Source of the DNA: Oscheius dolichura
Taxonomy: Eukaryota; Nematoda; Chromadorea; Rhabditida; Rhabditidae
Reading direction: 5' to 3'
DNA: 64,000 nt
NCBI GenBank assembly: GCA_932521035.1
Contig: OW051495.1
Span: forward strand, 10,230,001-10,294,000
Shown in pieces: positions 24,083 to 34,029 of the stretch. The notes below the pieces were generated by a model. That model was not told the origin of the DNA. It searched no databases and saw only the letters and a program-made list of their open reading frames with translations. The stretch's first letter is position 1, and the number at the start of each line of letters is the position of its first letter. Both the position numbers and the translations under genes were made by a program.

Positions 24083-25046
24083 ATGCCGCGCAAGCTCTAT
24101 ATCATCTACTCCCTTCTCAATTTCGGCTATGTATTTGGATGTATACCGACAGAATCACGTAGGTTTCTCTTCGTTTATTCTTATTCTTCATGACGCCCTT
24201 GTTGCAGCTGACGATAGGCCTGACATCCCAGGAGTATTCCCAACGACTACCACGTCTACTCCAAGTACCACGACAACTTCCACCACTACAACCACCACAA
24301 CTACTACTACGACGACAACGACTTCCGGTAATCATTTTTTTTCTTTTTTTTAATACGGAATCGTTTCCGTTTTCTGTCCAGCAAATTGGGAACTATTTAC
24401 TGTACCAACCGGAGAAACATATTGTTACTTTCTGAGTATGAATATGTTGAATTACGACGATTCCGAGGCAGACTGTATGAATATGTTCCCAGGAGCCCAT
24501 CTGGCCTCTGTTCACAGCCAAGAAGAAAATGACTTTATCTACAACAGTAAGAGGCTATAACAAATGCATAAGGGAATATATACAATTTAGCGTTGATTGT
24601 TCCTCTGGGAATTCCTGCAGGGTCGGATATTTACTCACAGATGACTCGAATTGGAGGGATGAGTCCTCCGTGCACAGGTGGAACATCAGGAGTCTACTTC
24701 AATCCTGGACCATTCACATACGAGGACGGATCACCGGTAATTTTTAATAAACTTTTGAATATATTTCTCATCGTGATAGTTTTCTAAAAACAACTTCAGT
24801 TTTCCTGGACTAGATGGTGTCCTGGGCCTTCTCCCTTTGCCCCTAATGATGCAGAGCCAAATTGTTATGGCGGATTAGAACGATGTGTACAGGTATCAGA
24901 TTGCAGCGTAAAAAAATACAAATAAAATTATTCAGATTCTGAGTCCGAATTGGTATTACCTAACGTGCGACGGCTACTGGGATAATATTGGTTGCCAGCG
25001 ACTATCCCGATATGTGTGTAAAGCACCGGCGTCCTATTCTGGATAA
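24083..25046 (+). CDS. stalked secreted C-type lectin, tandem copy 2
   Basis: The start at 24083 encodes MPRKLYIIYSLLNFGYVFG, a signal peptide. A short intron follows CIPTES, then DDRPDIPGVFP and an almost pure Thr stalk. The intron after the stalk has a proper GTAATC donor. CTLD exons: ANWELFTVPTGETYCYFLS, MFPGAHLASVHSQEENDFIYN (with its junction), RIGGMSPPCTGGTSGVYF, KWCPGPSPFAPND, AEPNCYGGLERCVQ, and a last exon with YWDNIGCQRLSRYVCKAPA. Calcium-site motifs EPN and WDN are present. All introns have GT...AG and no stop or frameshift was found, so this is the best-preserved member of the cluster. It should be secreted with a mucin-like stalk. Confidence 0.82.
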
Positions 25047-25197
25047 TACTACAGCATCTATTAGCCCTTTAAATAAATGCGCCTCACCCGGGTATGTCTA
25101 GGATGTTCAAAATTAATAAGCATGGCAACAAATTGACCAAATCAGAGAACTGCTTTGTATCTTCAAAAATTTCCCAAAAGAATTAAAAGTTTACTTG

Positions 25198-25425
25198 ATT
25201 TCAAAAGCAAGTACCATCTAACGTTGGCGTTTTTTTACAAGAGGGTGTCGATGAAAACATCATAGAACCCCCGTCATAATTCGCATTGCGGGCATTTATT
25301 TCGGAATTGATACATTGATCTCCTTGAGGTTTGGTGTTCAACATTATATCTCATTCATAATATGATGTAATTGTGTTCAACTTCATCGAAATACAAGTAA
25401 AATATAATGTTGAACAAACGCGACT
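25198..25425 (+). repeat. composite repeat with complete R, copy 5
   Basis: The CAAAAGCAAGTACCATCTAA unit runs into the longest uninterrupted R copy: CCCGTCATAATTCGCATTGC, TACATTGATCTCCTTGAGG, TCATAATATGATGTAATTG, AATATAATGTTGAACAAACG. It gives the empty-site reference for the split copy at 22785-23372. Confidence 0.7.
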
Positions 25426-25584
25426 GTGTATCAGGGAATCCATATTCCATTGATTTTCGTATTTTTATTCTATTCCATAAAAACGCCATTCCGCTCAGCC
25501 CTGCCGTGTATATGACAGTCAGAGAGTTACATGTCCATTTAAAATGGATATTCCTCAGAAAAACCTCTCCGCTACAGGGCCAGG

Positions 25585-26953
25585 AATGTTTCCTTATTCT
25601 TTTCTTATCTGGAACAGTTCCATATTTCTGCCCAGCTGATTGGAAAATTTTTACCGTGCCAACAGGAGAAACATATTGTTACTATATCAGCTTGAACAAA
25701 ATGAATTACGCCAACTCGCTGGTAGATTATGACAATCAGTTTGCAGGAGCCGCTCTTGCCTCTGTCCACAGTAACGAAGAAAATGAATTTATTTATAACA
25801 GTAAGGGACAATAACAAACGAAAAAACGTCAATAACAATTTCAGTGGTGATTCTTCCAGTACGAGGGACTGTTGTAGGTGATATTTACACAGAAAATACT
25901 CGCATTGGAGGGATGAGCCCACCTTGTATGGGATGGTTTCCTTTAGGTTCCGGCGTGAATCCACGTACGATTGGTTGCTGATATGTATGAAAAGGCTACT
26001 ACGACAGTGAGAACAGTATATGGAAACGGAAAAGAATTCAAGATAGAGACGGGAGTACATCAAGGAAGTGCCCTGTCCCCCCTACTGTTCATAACAACGC
26101 TAGATGTAGTATTAGAAGAAGTTATAGAAGAAGCGCCTAGAAACTTACTGTACGTTGATGATATACTGCTGATGGGAGAAGACCCAAAAGAACTGGAGGA
26201 TAGACTATGGAGAGTACAAGAAAAGTTGAAGAAAGCAGGACTGAAACTGAATCCAAAGAAGTCGGAAAGATTGACGAAAAACAAAGATGGGGAAATAAGG
26301 GACATAAATGGCGAATTGATCAAATCAGTAGATCAAGTAAAATACCTGGGCATGATAGTCAACGCTGAAGGATCAATAGAAATAGACGTGAAAGCCAAAA
26401 TAAGAAATGGATGGTACAAGTTCAGAGCATGTAAGGAAATGATCCTAGACAGAAGAGTTCCACTGAAAGTAAAAGGCACAATCTACCGAAACATAGTAAG
26501 GCCGTCAATGACTTATGGAGGAGAGTTTTGGGCACTCACTCAAAAGCAAGAAAGGTGGCTAAATACGAACGAGATGAGAATGATTAGGTGAGCGTGTGGT
26601 GTCCAAATAAGCGATAAAATCCCCAACAGACAACTAAGGGCATCAATCCAAGTAACCAAGATAAGTGAAAAACTCAAGGAGAAACGGCTGAGATGGTACG
26701 GGCATGCATACAGACGAGAATCAAATCATATCAGCAAGAAAATGTTGAATCTGAAAGAGGAAGGAAAAAGACCAAGAGGACGACCAGCGATGAGATGGAA
26801 AGAAGTGTTGAAAAAGGATATGCAAAGTTGCCGACTCAATACGAGGATTGCAAAGGACAGAGAAGAATGGAGAAGAAGAAACGCACACCCTGACCTTGTA
26901 TAACAAGACAAAATGGGAAAAATAAATGTGAAAATGTGAAATGTGAACACCGG
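25585..26953 (+). pseudogene. stalked C-type lectin, copy 3, truncated and interrupted
   Basis: Homology to copy 4 starts inside the intron before the CTLD (ATGTTTCCTTATTCTTTTCT). The signal-peptide and stalk exons are missing. Exons for DWKIFTVPTGETYCYYIS, LASVHSNEENEFIYN and GTVVGDIYTENTRIGGMS remain open. At 25963 the exon is cut after GGCGTGAATCCA by an RTE-like element. The expected exon end with its splice donor (ACACCG|GTAA) reappears at 26948, so about 25 bp of lectin exon were lost. No later lectin exons follow. The gene cannot make a full CTLD. Confidence 0.8.
25964..26945 (+). mobile_element. 5'-truncated RTE-type non-LTR retrotransposon
   Basis: It encodes the C-terminal part of a reverse transcriptase: GVHQGSALSPLLFITTLDVV, LLYVDDILLMGE (catalytic YVDD), LNPKKSERLT, DQVKYLGMIV, RPSMTYGGEFWAL, and after residue MRMIR the tail RLRWYGHAYRRESNH and EGKRPRGRPAMRWKEVLKKD typical of RTE-type elements. 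One in-frame TGA at 26589 sits where this family has Trp; the frame otherwise runs to TAA at 26901. The 3' end has AAATGTGAAAATGTGAAATG simple repeats, as RTE tails do. The endonuclease and the N-terminal RT are absent. The good preservation suggests a fairly recent insertion. Confidence 0.88.
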
Positions 26954-27059
26954 TAAAGTGCTTCGGAGCCGGCTCCCCCTCCTCCAGCGCCGTAGTCCCC
27001 TCCCGAGCTGCCCTCCTGCCCAGCGAGACGATCGGCCTCTAGTCATTTTCTTACCGGAT

Positions 27060-27213
27060 TAAAATTCGACGGTCAAATAACAGTTAACCGTCAGATAAGG
27101 CCAGACGGTCGAAACTTTCAGCTTCTCTAACTGTCTGCTTTTGATCGGTCAATCCGTACAGACGACAGGTCTTGCAGACAGACAGACAGAGATCTCCCTA
27201 TTATTAGGGTAGG
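27060..27213 (-). repeat. GACAGACAG-headed dispersed repeat, copy 2
   Basis: It is close to the copy at 35838-35996 over its length: CGACGGTCAAA, AAGGCCAGACGGTCGAAACT, GGTCAATCCGTACAGACGAC, AGGTCTTGCAGACAGACAGA, then CTATTATTAGGGTAGGAT. The GACAGGTC and GACAGACAGAC parts recall the heads of the tRNA-derived elements at 22.1 and 22.7 kb. Confidence 0.7.
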
Positions 27214-27450
27214 ATATTTATTACGGACGTAATAATAACAGAGACAGAGGTAGCACAGCAAACGACCACACAGGTCGTACACACGAAACAAGACTGAGAA
27301 AAACAACACGCGCGGCGTAACACTCTATGGGGAGCGAATACTAAAGGCGCGCGCGTTCAAACAGTCGAACAAAACAATCGTTGGGTCTAATACCCAACAC
27401 TCTATTTTCAGGACAGACAGAGATTTCCTAAGTATTAGGGTAGGATTCCT
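27214..27450. mobile_element. possible solo-LTR-like insertion inside a repeat
   Basis: The end of the dispersed repeat (GACAGACAGAGAT...TATTAGGGTAGGAT) occurs on both sides, at about 27178-27213 and 27417-27452. The segment between reads, on the minus strand, TGTTGGGTATTAGACCC at one end, and has a TTATTACG/CGTAATAA inverted repeat at the other. TGTTGG is a common LTR start, but I see no clear matching CA end or target duplication. Confidence 0.35.
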
Positions 27451-27719
27451 TGGTCTGCGTCATGTAAGGAGCGGAAATTTGACCGTTGACGTCAGGTACA
27501 TGTAACATTCAAATGTTACCGAAATGAAGGAAACACATATATTGGAGTGTTGGAAAATTGTAAATTTTTTATTTAGATGATTGGCTCCTTTACCACCTCC
27601 CCCGTTTTAAAGAAAAGGAAAGTCATATGGTGTTTACAAGAAGGCGTGTACTTCTCAATTTCTCACTTATTTGCCCAATGAAAGCAAAAAGATAACGGGT
27701 ACTTTTATTGCTGTTCCCA

Positions 27720-28892
27720 ATGCCCGTCAGTAAAGAAGATTTTGAAGCCATTTTATTAAAGGTTACGGAGGTAGCAGCAGGTACGTCTTGTTCAGTTGAA
27801 TATTCAAACATTAGGTGTCGAGGCCCTCGTCTATTGTGGTTTTCTGACTCAAAATTACAAGGAGGAGGACGACTACAAGGATGACATGAAATGCAAAATA
27901 CTGAAAGCATTTCTAAACAACAATGAGGTAGTTTCTCTCTTCCGAGACTTGAGTTAGATCTGCTCAGGACTTCCTTTCCTACTTGAAACAGATCATTGTT
28001 GTGTCCGGCGAGCCGGAAGCCATCACCCAGAACATCGAACACATGTATCATTCGATGTGCCTCAAACTCAATAACAAACACATTGATAAGCCGGGAATAA
28101 ATTTCAATCCAAAGACGGTAACCTTATCAGTTTCGTTTGAACGAGCTCTTCAGGGGCTGGTTAGTTTTGGAACAATAGCTTCCTCCAAAACCATCACCAG
28201 TCTTTCCCCTGATGTATTGGCAAAAATCGTGGGAAGCGTTGGAGATGTTATTACAATTGAGACCCCGAGTTGTCTACAAGAGATCATCCAACCGTGCATA
28301 AAAAAGCTAAACATCATTGGGCCGAAGGCTGGGGTTGTTCTTGCCCTTGCATACATGACATATGAGGGAGTCTCGGCCATTTATAGATGGTCCCGTGAAG
28401 AAATTTCCGGAGAGCGCTGTGTTCAGAGGATCTTGACCAGTGCAAGTGGGTTTGAGACGCTATTGTTGAAAGCATTTGCTTCCAGCTAGTGCGACTGCGA
28501 CATATTATGGTGGACTTGGAGGAGCCGCTCTGGCCACGCGCTTTGCCCTTGGACCGTGGGGGATTCTTTTAGCCGGACTCGCAGGTTTTCCATTTTCTTC
28601 TTTATCTTCAAGTGTCTTTTCAGCCGGTATAGCAGCAGGAGTAACAGCAGCCAAATTAACGGAAATGGCGGTTCTATGGGGACTGAATATTCCCAAGGAT
28701 GAAGCTGTCGAACAGGCTTACAAATCTCTTGGAGTCAGCAAGAACGCCGACAATAAGGAAATCAACGAGGCCTTCTACAGAATGTGCCGCGCTTGCCACC
28801 CGGACAAGCCGGGCGGATCCCATGACAGTTTTATTAAGCTACAAACACAGATGACTTTGATCCGCGTTGCTCGAAAAGAATGTATTGCGTGA
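27720..28892 (+). CDS. membrane-segment protein with C-terminal J domain (J1)
   Basis: Four exons (27720-27770, 27862-27927, 27968-28439, 28486-28892) give 331 residues in phase. The N-terminal two thirds is mostly helical, with no domain I recognise (DFLSYLKQIIVVSGEPEAI, LSPDVLAKIVGSVGDVITIE). A glycine- and alanine-rich hydrophobic stretch follows (YYGGLGGAALATRFALGPWG, IAAGVTAAKL), then a C-terminal J domain: EQAYKSLGVSKNADNKEIN, CRACHPDKPGGSHDSF. The HPD tripeptide that activates Hsp70 is intact. A J domain at the very C-terminus after a membrane segment recalls Tim14/DNAJC15, but the large N-terminal part does not fit that family. Two paralogues follow head to tail. Confidence 0.8.
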
Positions 28893-28996
28893 ATTGTACA
28901 ATAATTCGCCTCTTTTCTTTTTTTCTCCATTTCTGGTGAACCCGCCTCATATCTATTCCATCGTTTTTTTTGTTAATAACTGTTCAGAGGGCACAG

Positions 28997-30034
28997 ATGA
29001 GCGATGATATAGACGACGCAATAATTGACCGAATTCAGGAGTTATACGAGGGCCAGAGTAGGGGTTGTCGCAGATTTTATGCGTATGAAGTATTCAGGTA
29101 ATATAGAGCGGGTTTTGTTGGTTCTTATATCCAACAGCAATGCGGATAGCGAACGACTTCTGCGAATGCTCAGAAGATCCCTTGGCGACGACGAGGTAAA
29201 ACTAAATATCATAGAAGACTCCTATATCATGTTCAGGCATTTCGCGATGCTTGCGATCAAGCCTACGCAGCGCACGGAGGCGCTGTAGAAAGAGCGGCAG
29301 CTAGGGCTTTGCCTGAAGAAGGAAACAGACAGGCTTTAAGACGGATTGACCGGGCAATCAACCAAGTGGAGCTCATATTAAAGAACGACAGCCTGAGAGC
29401 AGCCATTTATGGAGTTGATGCAATGGCTGGGGTGAGGAAATACTGTCTGTTACATCTGTTTGTCAGTCTGTATTTATTTTTATTCCACTCGTATTGGGGA
29501 CCCAAGTTGGAATCGCCATATATCGATATAGAAAAGGAGACATCACTGGCGAGGAAGCAGCTGAACGTGTGGGTACGTAGGCCAAATATAACGCAAGAAA
29601 ATGAGAGTTTCAGCTTCCGCCTTCTTAGATTTCGTTGGAGCTAGCGGTGGTCTCGTTGCAGGAGCCGCCGTCGGCGGAATACTGGGGCCATTTGGAGCAG
29701 CAGCAGGCGGAACGATAGGTCCGTTCTTAATCATTGGTTAAATTTTAAAAAAAAATTAGGTGTGATGGTGGGAACCATGGTAGCTTCTGGTATAAGCAAA
29801 ATGATTATGAGAAGGTTTTTTGAGGGAACCGGCGACGAATCTCTCAATAGAGCTTATCGTTATTTTGGATTGAGTTGTACGGCTTCTAATCAAGAGATCA
29901 ACAGAGCTTACCAAAGCAAATGTCTGGAAACTAATCCGAGCAGACCTGGAGGAAGTAACGAACGGCAGCTGGATTGCGACGCTTACATGGCAACGATTAG
30001 GGTTTCGCGTGGTGACAATTTTGGACAGGCTTGA
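28997..30034 (+). CDS. paralogue with J-like domain lacking HPD (J2)
   Basis: Six exons join in phase: 28997-29057, 29098-29195, 29237-29431, 29467-29572, 29614-29718 and 29760-30034. The start MSDDIDDAIIDRIQELYEG lies about 100 bp after J1. Middle part: SNADSERLLRMLRRSLGDDE, AINQVELILKNDSLRAAIYG, then VFIFIPLVLGTQVGIAIYR and a Gly/Ala-rich membrane-like stretch, VAGAAVGGILGPFGAAAGG. The C-terminus has J-domain spacing (LNRAYRYFGLSCTASNQEIN, YQSKCLETNPSRPGGSNE), but TNPSR stands where HPDK is expected, so classical Hsp70 stimulation is not predicted. Exon lengths and positions parallel J1 and J3 only partly. All introns are GT...AG of 35-45 bp. Confidence 0.75.
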
Positions 30035-30139
30035 TTATAAACTGTTATACTCTTTTTCTTGTCTGCCAACCATGGTAACACCATGTTCATACCAGACAGT
30101 TTCCAGCTCTCTTCTTGTCGAGCATTCTTTAGAGATAAA

Positions 30140-31110
30140 ATGGAAGATAGCGCGAGGTCAACGTTGATCCAATTTCTGGGAAATGTAAGTTATTGTCTGT
30201 TCCAACCAAGGAAATGTTTCAGAGCTGGACTGAAGACAACTACCGACTTCTGCAGCTTCTATTCTCTTTGAGCCTGGAGGAGGAACGTCAGGGAGACTGG
30301 AAAAAGTCAAAGATCTGGAAAATGGCGCATCGGCTGGCGGCAGTCCAATTTTTGCCAGAGGTAAACGACGGGTTTAAGCATAATACGTGGTCTAGAAGGC
30401 ATTGTTATACCTAAAAGATGTGTTTCCCTTTGACTCTGATGTTAACGTTCAAGTGGCTGCAAGTTGTGAAGAAATCTGGCTAAAGAACAGCTGTAAATTA
30501 GGAGAATCGTCCAGCAACAACTCTTGTGGGATACTGTTCCGGCCTGGATCAAGCGGATTGGCCGCAAGCATCAATTGCCTCCCCTTACACCGTCGGATAG
30601 AACTCAGCAAGACCATCGAGGATATTTATCACATGTATAATCTTACTGTAGCGCCACACCAAGATTCTACTGCAACTAGCTTTATTGATAAAGTCATGGA
30701 GCTGTCTCCTGAACGAGCAACTGTGAAACTCGTTGGCTCTGTTGCCATTGCAGCGGCAGCCGGATGTGTCAGCGGCGTGGTTCTCGGCGCACCAGCTTCC
30801 ACTGCTGCCGGCCTATTTATCGGAGGCAATGTCTTGGCGTATGGATGTATGCATGCTTATGACAAATGGAATGCTATTGGACCAACAAAGGACGATCTTC
30901 AAGGTGCCTACAAGTCAGTTTGTACAGGACTAAAATGAGAAATCTCTGTACAGGTATCTGGGTGTCACGTCGAATGCTGAAAGAAAGGAAATAGAGACCG
31001 CCTTTAAGCAGCTTTCAACAATACATCATCCGGATAAGGGAGGCTCGAACGAAGAATTTCAGAAATTATCCTATTACAAAACCCTTCTACTCCAGAGGTG
31101 TACACAGTAA
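30140..31110 (+). CDS. membrane-segment protein with C-terminal J domain (J3)
   Basis: Four exons (30140-30184, 30223-30360, 30396-30913, 30954-31110), about 285 residues. The start MEDSARSTLIQFLGN was chosen by analogy to J1; an in-frame upstream ATG exists at 30083. The N-terminal part has SWTEDNYRLLQLLFSLSLEE, a cysteine-containing segment, and RIELSKTIEDIYHMYNL, which aligns with AITQNIEHMYHSMCLKL of J1. The hydrophobic Gly/Ala stretch is VGSVAIAAAAGCVSGVVLG. The J domain is YLGVTSNAERKEIETAF with IHHPDKGGSNEEF, so HPD is intact. The three genes share strand, order of parts and close spacing (about 100 bp), which suggests tandem duplication and perhaps co-transcription. Confidence 0.78.
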
Positions 31111-31660
31111 TAAACGTTCAAGACTGTTGGTGTGAATCAGTGGCATTGCCCACTTTATCACTACTTTCATGTAAAGCTTGTCTTCTTATGACCCATCGGG
31201 TCGGGTAACATCAGTCCCCGAGGCATCATACCGCATGCGCCTCCCCCATTATAAAATCAGAGAGGAGGAAATCCTGTGCGCTATCAAGGGAGCGAACACC
31301 ACAGGGCGATTGAACTCGTGTCTTGCAAAGCTGGAATCCGGCTGCGATCCACCATAGAGACCAACACTTATTCTCGGCTGCAAAAGGTGTGATTCAAGAA
31401 AGGGTGGAATTTTATGAATGGTGTAGGAATTGGCTTTTGTCAGATCGTGCCATGGAACTGCGAAATAAAAGGCTGAGCATACCTTGGAAACAAGCAAGCA
31501 TACACTGTACTGTAGGAAGCGGCCAATAAATAACTGCCCGATAATCTCATCTCTATATAACTTTTCCTCCCTTAAACGTGATCAGGTTGGAAAAGCAAAA
31601 GAGAGCTTTTAGACGAGAATGGGGACGTCAGCCGATCAAACCGCATAAGAACAACGGGCA
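31111..31660. other. intergenic region between J3 and lectin copy 4
   Basis: No gene is supported. A 68-codon + strand frame at 31323 (about 31315-31529) has no recognisable features. The last 80 bp before 31661 match the DNA just upstream of the other lectin copies. Confidence 0.4.
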
Positions 31661-32666
31661 ATGTCGCGCAATCTCTATATTCTTTCTTATCTTCTTCATT
31701 TCGGCTATGTTTTTGGATGTATACCGACAGAATCACGTAGATGCCTGTCATATTTTGACTGACATACTTAACTTTCAGCGGATGACAGACCTGACATCCC
31801 GGGAGTGTTCCCTGTAGACACATCCACGACAAGTACCACCACTACAACTTCTACCACTACAACCACTACGACCACCACTACGACCACCACAACAAGTATG
31901 TTTCCTTATTCTTTTCTTATAAGGGATAGTTTCATATGTCTGCCCAGCTGATTGGATAATTTTTACCGTGCCAACAGGAGAAACATATTGCTATTTCTAT
32001 AGTACGGTCAGAATGGTTTACGCCGACTCGGAGGCAGACTGCATGAATAAAATGACAGGAGGTCATCTTGCTTCTGTTCACAGCGAAGAAGAAAACGACT
32101 TTATTTATAACAGTAAGAGACAAAAGCTAACTAAAAAAATATATATATTATTTAAGTGGTGATTCTTCCAGTACGAGGGACTGTTGTAGGTGATATTTAC
32201 ACAGACAATACTCGGATTGGAGGAATGAGTCCACCTTGTATGGGATGGTTTCCTTTAGGTTCCGGCGTGAATCCAGGACCATTCATATACGAGGATGGAA
32301 CACCGGTAATATTTTAATAAGAGAAAAGTTACCTTTGAGCCACTTTGCGTTTTTATCTTGTAACTGGGACTCAGTTAGAGGCAACATGAATTTCTCTTAA
32401 AAATAATTTCAGTTTTCCTATTCTAAATGGTGTCCAGGACCTGGCCCCCCCGGGGCGTCTTTTGCGGAAAGGGAACCAAATTGCTCCGGGGGCGCCGAGC
32501 GATGTGTACAGGTACTGATTACGAATTACAACTAGGATAAAAACAAAAGATTTAGATCCAGAGTCCGAATGATTTTTATGCCACGTGCCCCACCTTCTGG
32601 GATAATATCAATTGCCTGTGGTCAACCCGATATGTCTGCAAAGCCCCCGCCCTTCCAATTGGGTAA
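31661..32666 (+). CDS. stalked secreted C-type lectin, tandem copy 4
   Basis: The start at 31661 gives MSRNLYILSYLLHFGYVFG, a signal peptide, then CIPTES, a 46-bp intron, DDRPDIPGVFPVDTS and a Thr stalk ending at a good GTATGT donor. CTLD exons: DWIIFTVPTGETYCYFYS, GGHLASVHSEEENDFIYN, ILPVRGTVVGDIYTDNTRIG, MGWFPLGSGVNPGPFIYEDG, KWCPGPGPPGASFA, then EPNCSGGAERCVQ and FWDNINCLWSTRYVCKAP. EPN and WDN are intact. This copy is the closest relative of the broken copy 3: both share a GMGWFPLGSGVNP segment absent from copies 1 and 2, so copy 3 and copy 4 form a younger pair. Confidence 0.82.
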
Positions 32667-32699
32667 TATTGTAATGGATGCTCAAGAGAGTAAACAAAT

Positions 32700-33691
32700 T
32701 TAATATTTGTCATTGTAAAATGGTGATTTTTGAGGGCTGCTCACAAAATAGAGGAATTTTTCAATCTTCCTCATTTCTCTGGGCGACTGGTAGTGTAAAC
32801 TAATGATGTTCCTGTCGACATATTTTTCCATTTTATCAGAAAACGGGAGGAAGCGATGCTGCGACTCAGGCATCTTCGTCGGGAGGATTCCAAGATTCCT
32901 CAAACACCTATAAGTGTCTATTATGATTGTTTTCTGTGAGAAAATACTCACTGCCCAATCCCGACATCCTCGTAGCGGCTGAAAGGGCAAGCCGTCTTAT
33001 TGTGAAATCCTTTCTCCGCCAAGATTTTAACCGCCGCGTTCGACAGCACGTATCCCGACCCGCCGCTGTGATATCTTCCATTCCGCTCAAATTGAAAGCC
33101 CAAATAATATGGTTTTCTGTGATCGAATTGACTTAAAAATTCCTTCAAATGCTCAACAATAACATAAGTATCATCATCCACCTGAAGCAGGGGACTTATT
33201 CTATTTCTTCCCAATCTTACCTTGAAATACCAATCAAATTGGGAAGAGATTCCTTTGTAAGCATAGTAGAAAGCCGCCATACTTTTATAAAACAACTGAC
33301 TGTAGTCATTTTTGAGATCTTTGAATACGGTCGAAAATGGAATACTGCTATCGTTGAGGGCTGTTTTGACAAAGAATTCACCATGGTCACACCGTTTGAG
33401 CCAGGTGGAATTCACCGCAGGAATCTGAACACATTTGTTGATTATTGAGAGGAGACAAGAGAGAGTTACTCGTAAGTTGTAGTATTGCTCCCCCGTCAAG
33501 ACCCAACAGAAAAGTTTCCCAGAAGGCGGCAACCGTAGAGCAGCAGCTGACGAAACTACTGTTGTATTCCAGTCGGTATTATGTAGCCAATCAATTGTTG
33601 GTTGGTTAAAATGTGTCATAGAAATTAGATAAACCAGAAGAATTGTGGAAAATCCGACATAATAGGGAAGCGCTTGGTTCCGGGTTTTCAT
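32700..33691 (-). CDS. core-1 beta-1,3-galactosyltransferase-like protein
   Basis: Four exons (33470-33691, 33221-33424, 32952-33181, 32700-32907) fit in phase. The N-terminus MKTRNQALPYYVGFSTILLV contains a single signal anchor, as expected for a type II Golgi enzyme. Motifs of the Fringe/C1GALT1 fold follow: NSTWLKRCDHGEFF, YAYKGISSQFDWYFKVDDD (the metal-binding DDD), PYYLGFQFE, YHSGGSGYVLSNAAV and RYEDVGIGQCLRNLG. In this family the enzyme adds Gal in beta-1,3 linkage to O-linked GalNAc, making core-1 O-glycans. The intron before VDDDTYVIVEH removes an in-frame 13-codon extension. The neighbouring lectins with Thr-rich stalks are plausible O-glycan carriers; that link is inference. Confidence 0.82.
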
Positions 33692-33798
33692 ACTGCTTTA
33701 GAGCTGGAAGATCTCGATTTTGAGGTTTCGGCGAGCAGAAGAAAACAGTTAAAAGAAAGTAAACAACAAGAAGAACGAAAGGATAAGTGGAAAACTTC

Positions 33799-33981
33799 CT
33801 ATTCGAAGGGGAAATGCCTTTCCAGTCTTCCAGCTGGCGAATAACCCCGCGCTGACCCTTCCTGATATACGGTTTCGCTGGAAACCTTCCCCAGGGGGTT
33901 GCTGGTCAGATAGTCTTTATTCCTGTACATACTATAATACAAAGGGAGACACATTAAACCGAATATCGGTATGAAGATCAT
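33799..33981 (-). CDS. possible 60-residue membrane protein
   Basis: A single ATG-initiated frame starts MIFIPIFGLMCLPLYYSMYR, a likely membrane segment with a positive C-terminal side, and continues NKDYLTSNPLGKVSSETVYQ to a polar tail. It lies between two minus-strand genes. Size and layout are those of small mitochondrial or ER membrane subunits, but I do not recognise it. It could be a chance frame. Confidence 0.4.
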   Translation of the reverse strand: MIFIPIFGLMCLPLYYSMYRNKDYLTSNPLGKVSSETVYQEGSARGYSPAGRLERHFPFE

Positions 33982-34029
33982 GGGAATGAGTTCTTTGTGA
34001 CGTTAAAGTGAGCTGCCGCCTGTATTCAC

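Larger units (their letters stand above)
26954..27719. other. repeat-rich intergenic region
   Basis: No gene is supported. It contains the GACAGACAG-headed repeat (27060-27213) and a roughly 200-bp segment between duplicated repeat ends (27214-27450); both are listed separately. Confidence 0.5.

Noticed and set aside
31249-31530. Small gene between J3 and lectin copy 4
   Set aside because: A single open frame without signal peptide, domain or splice structure.
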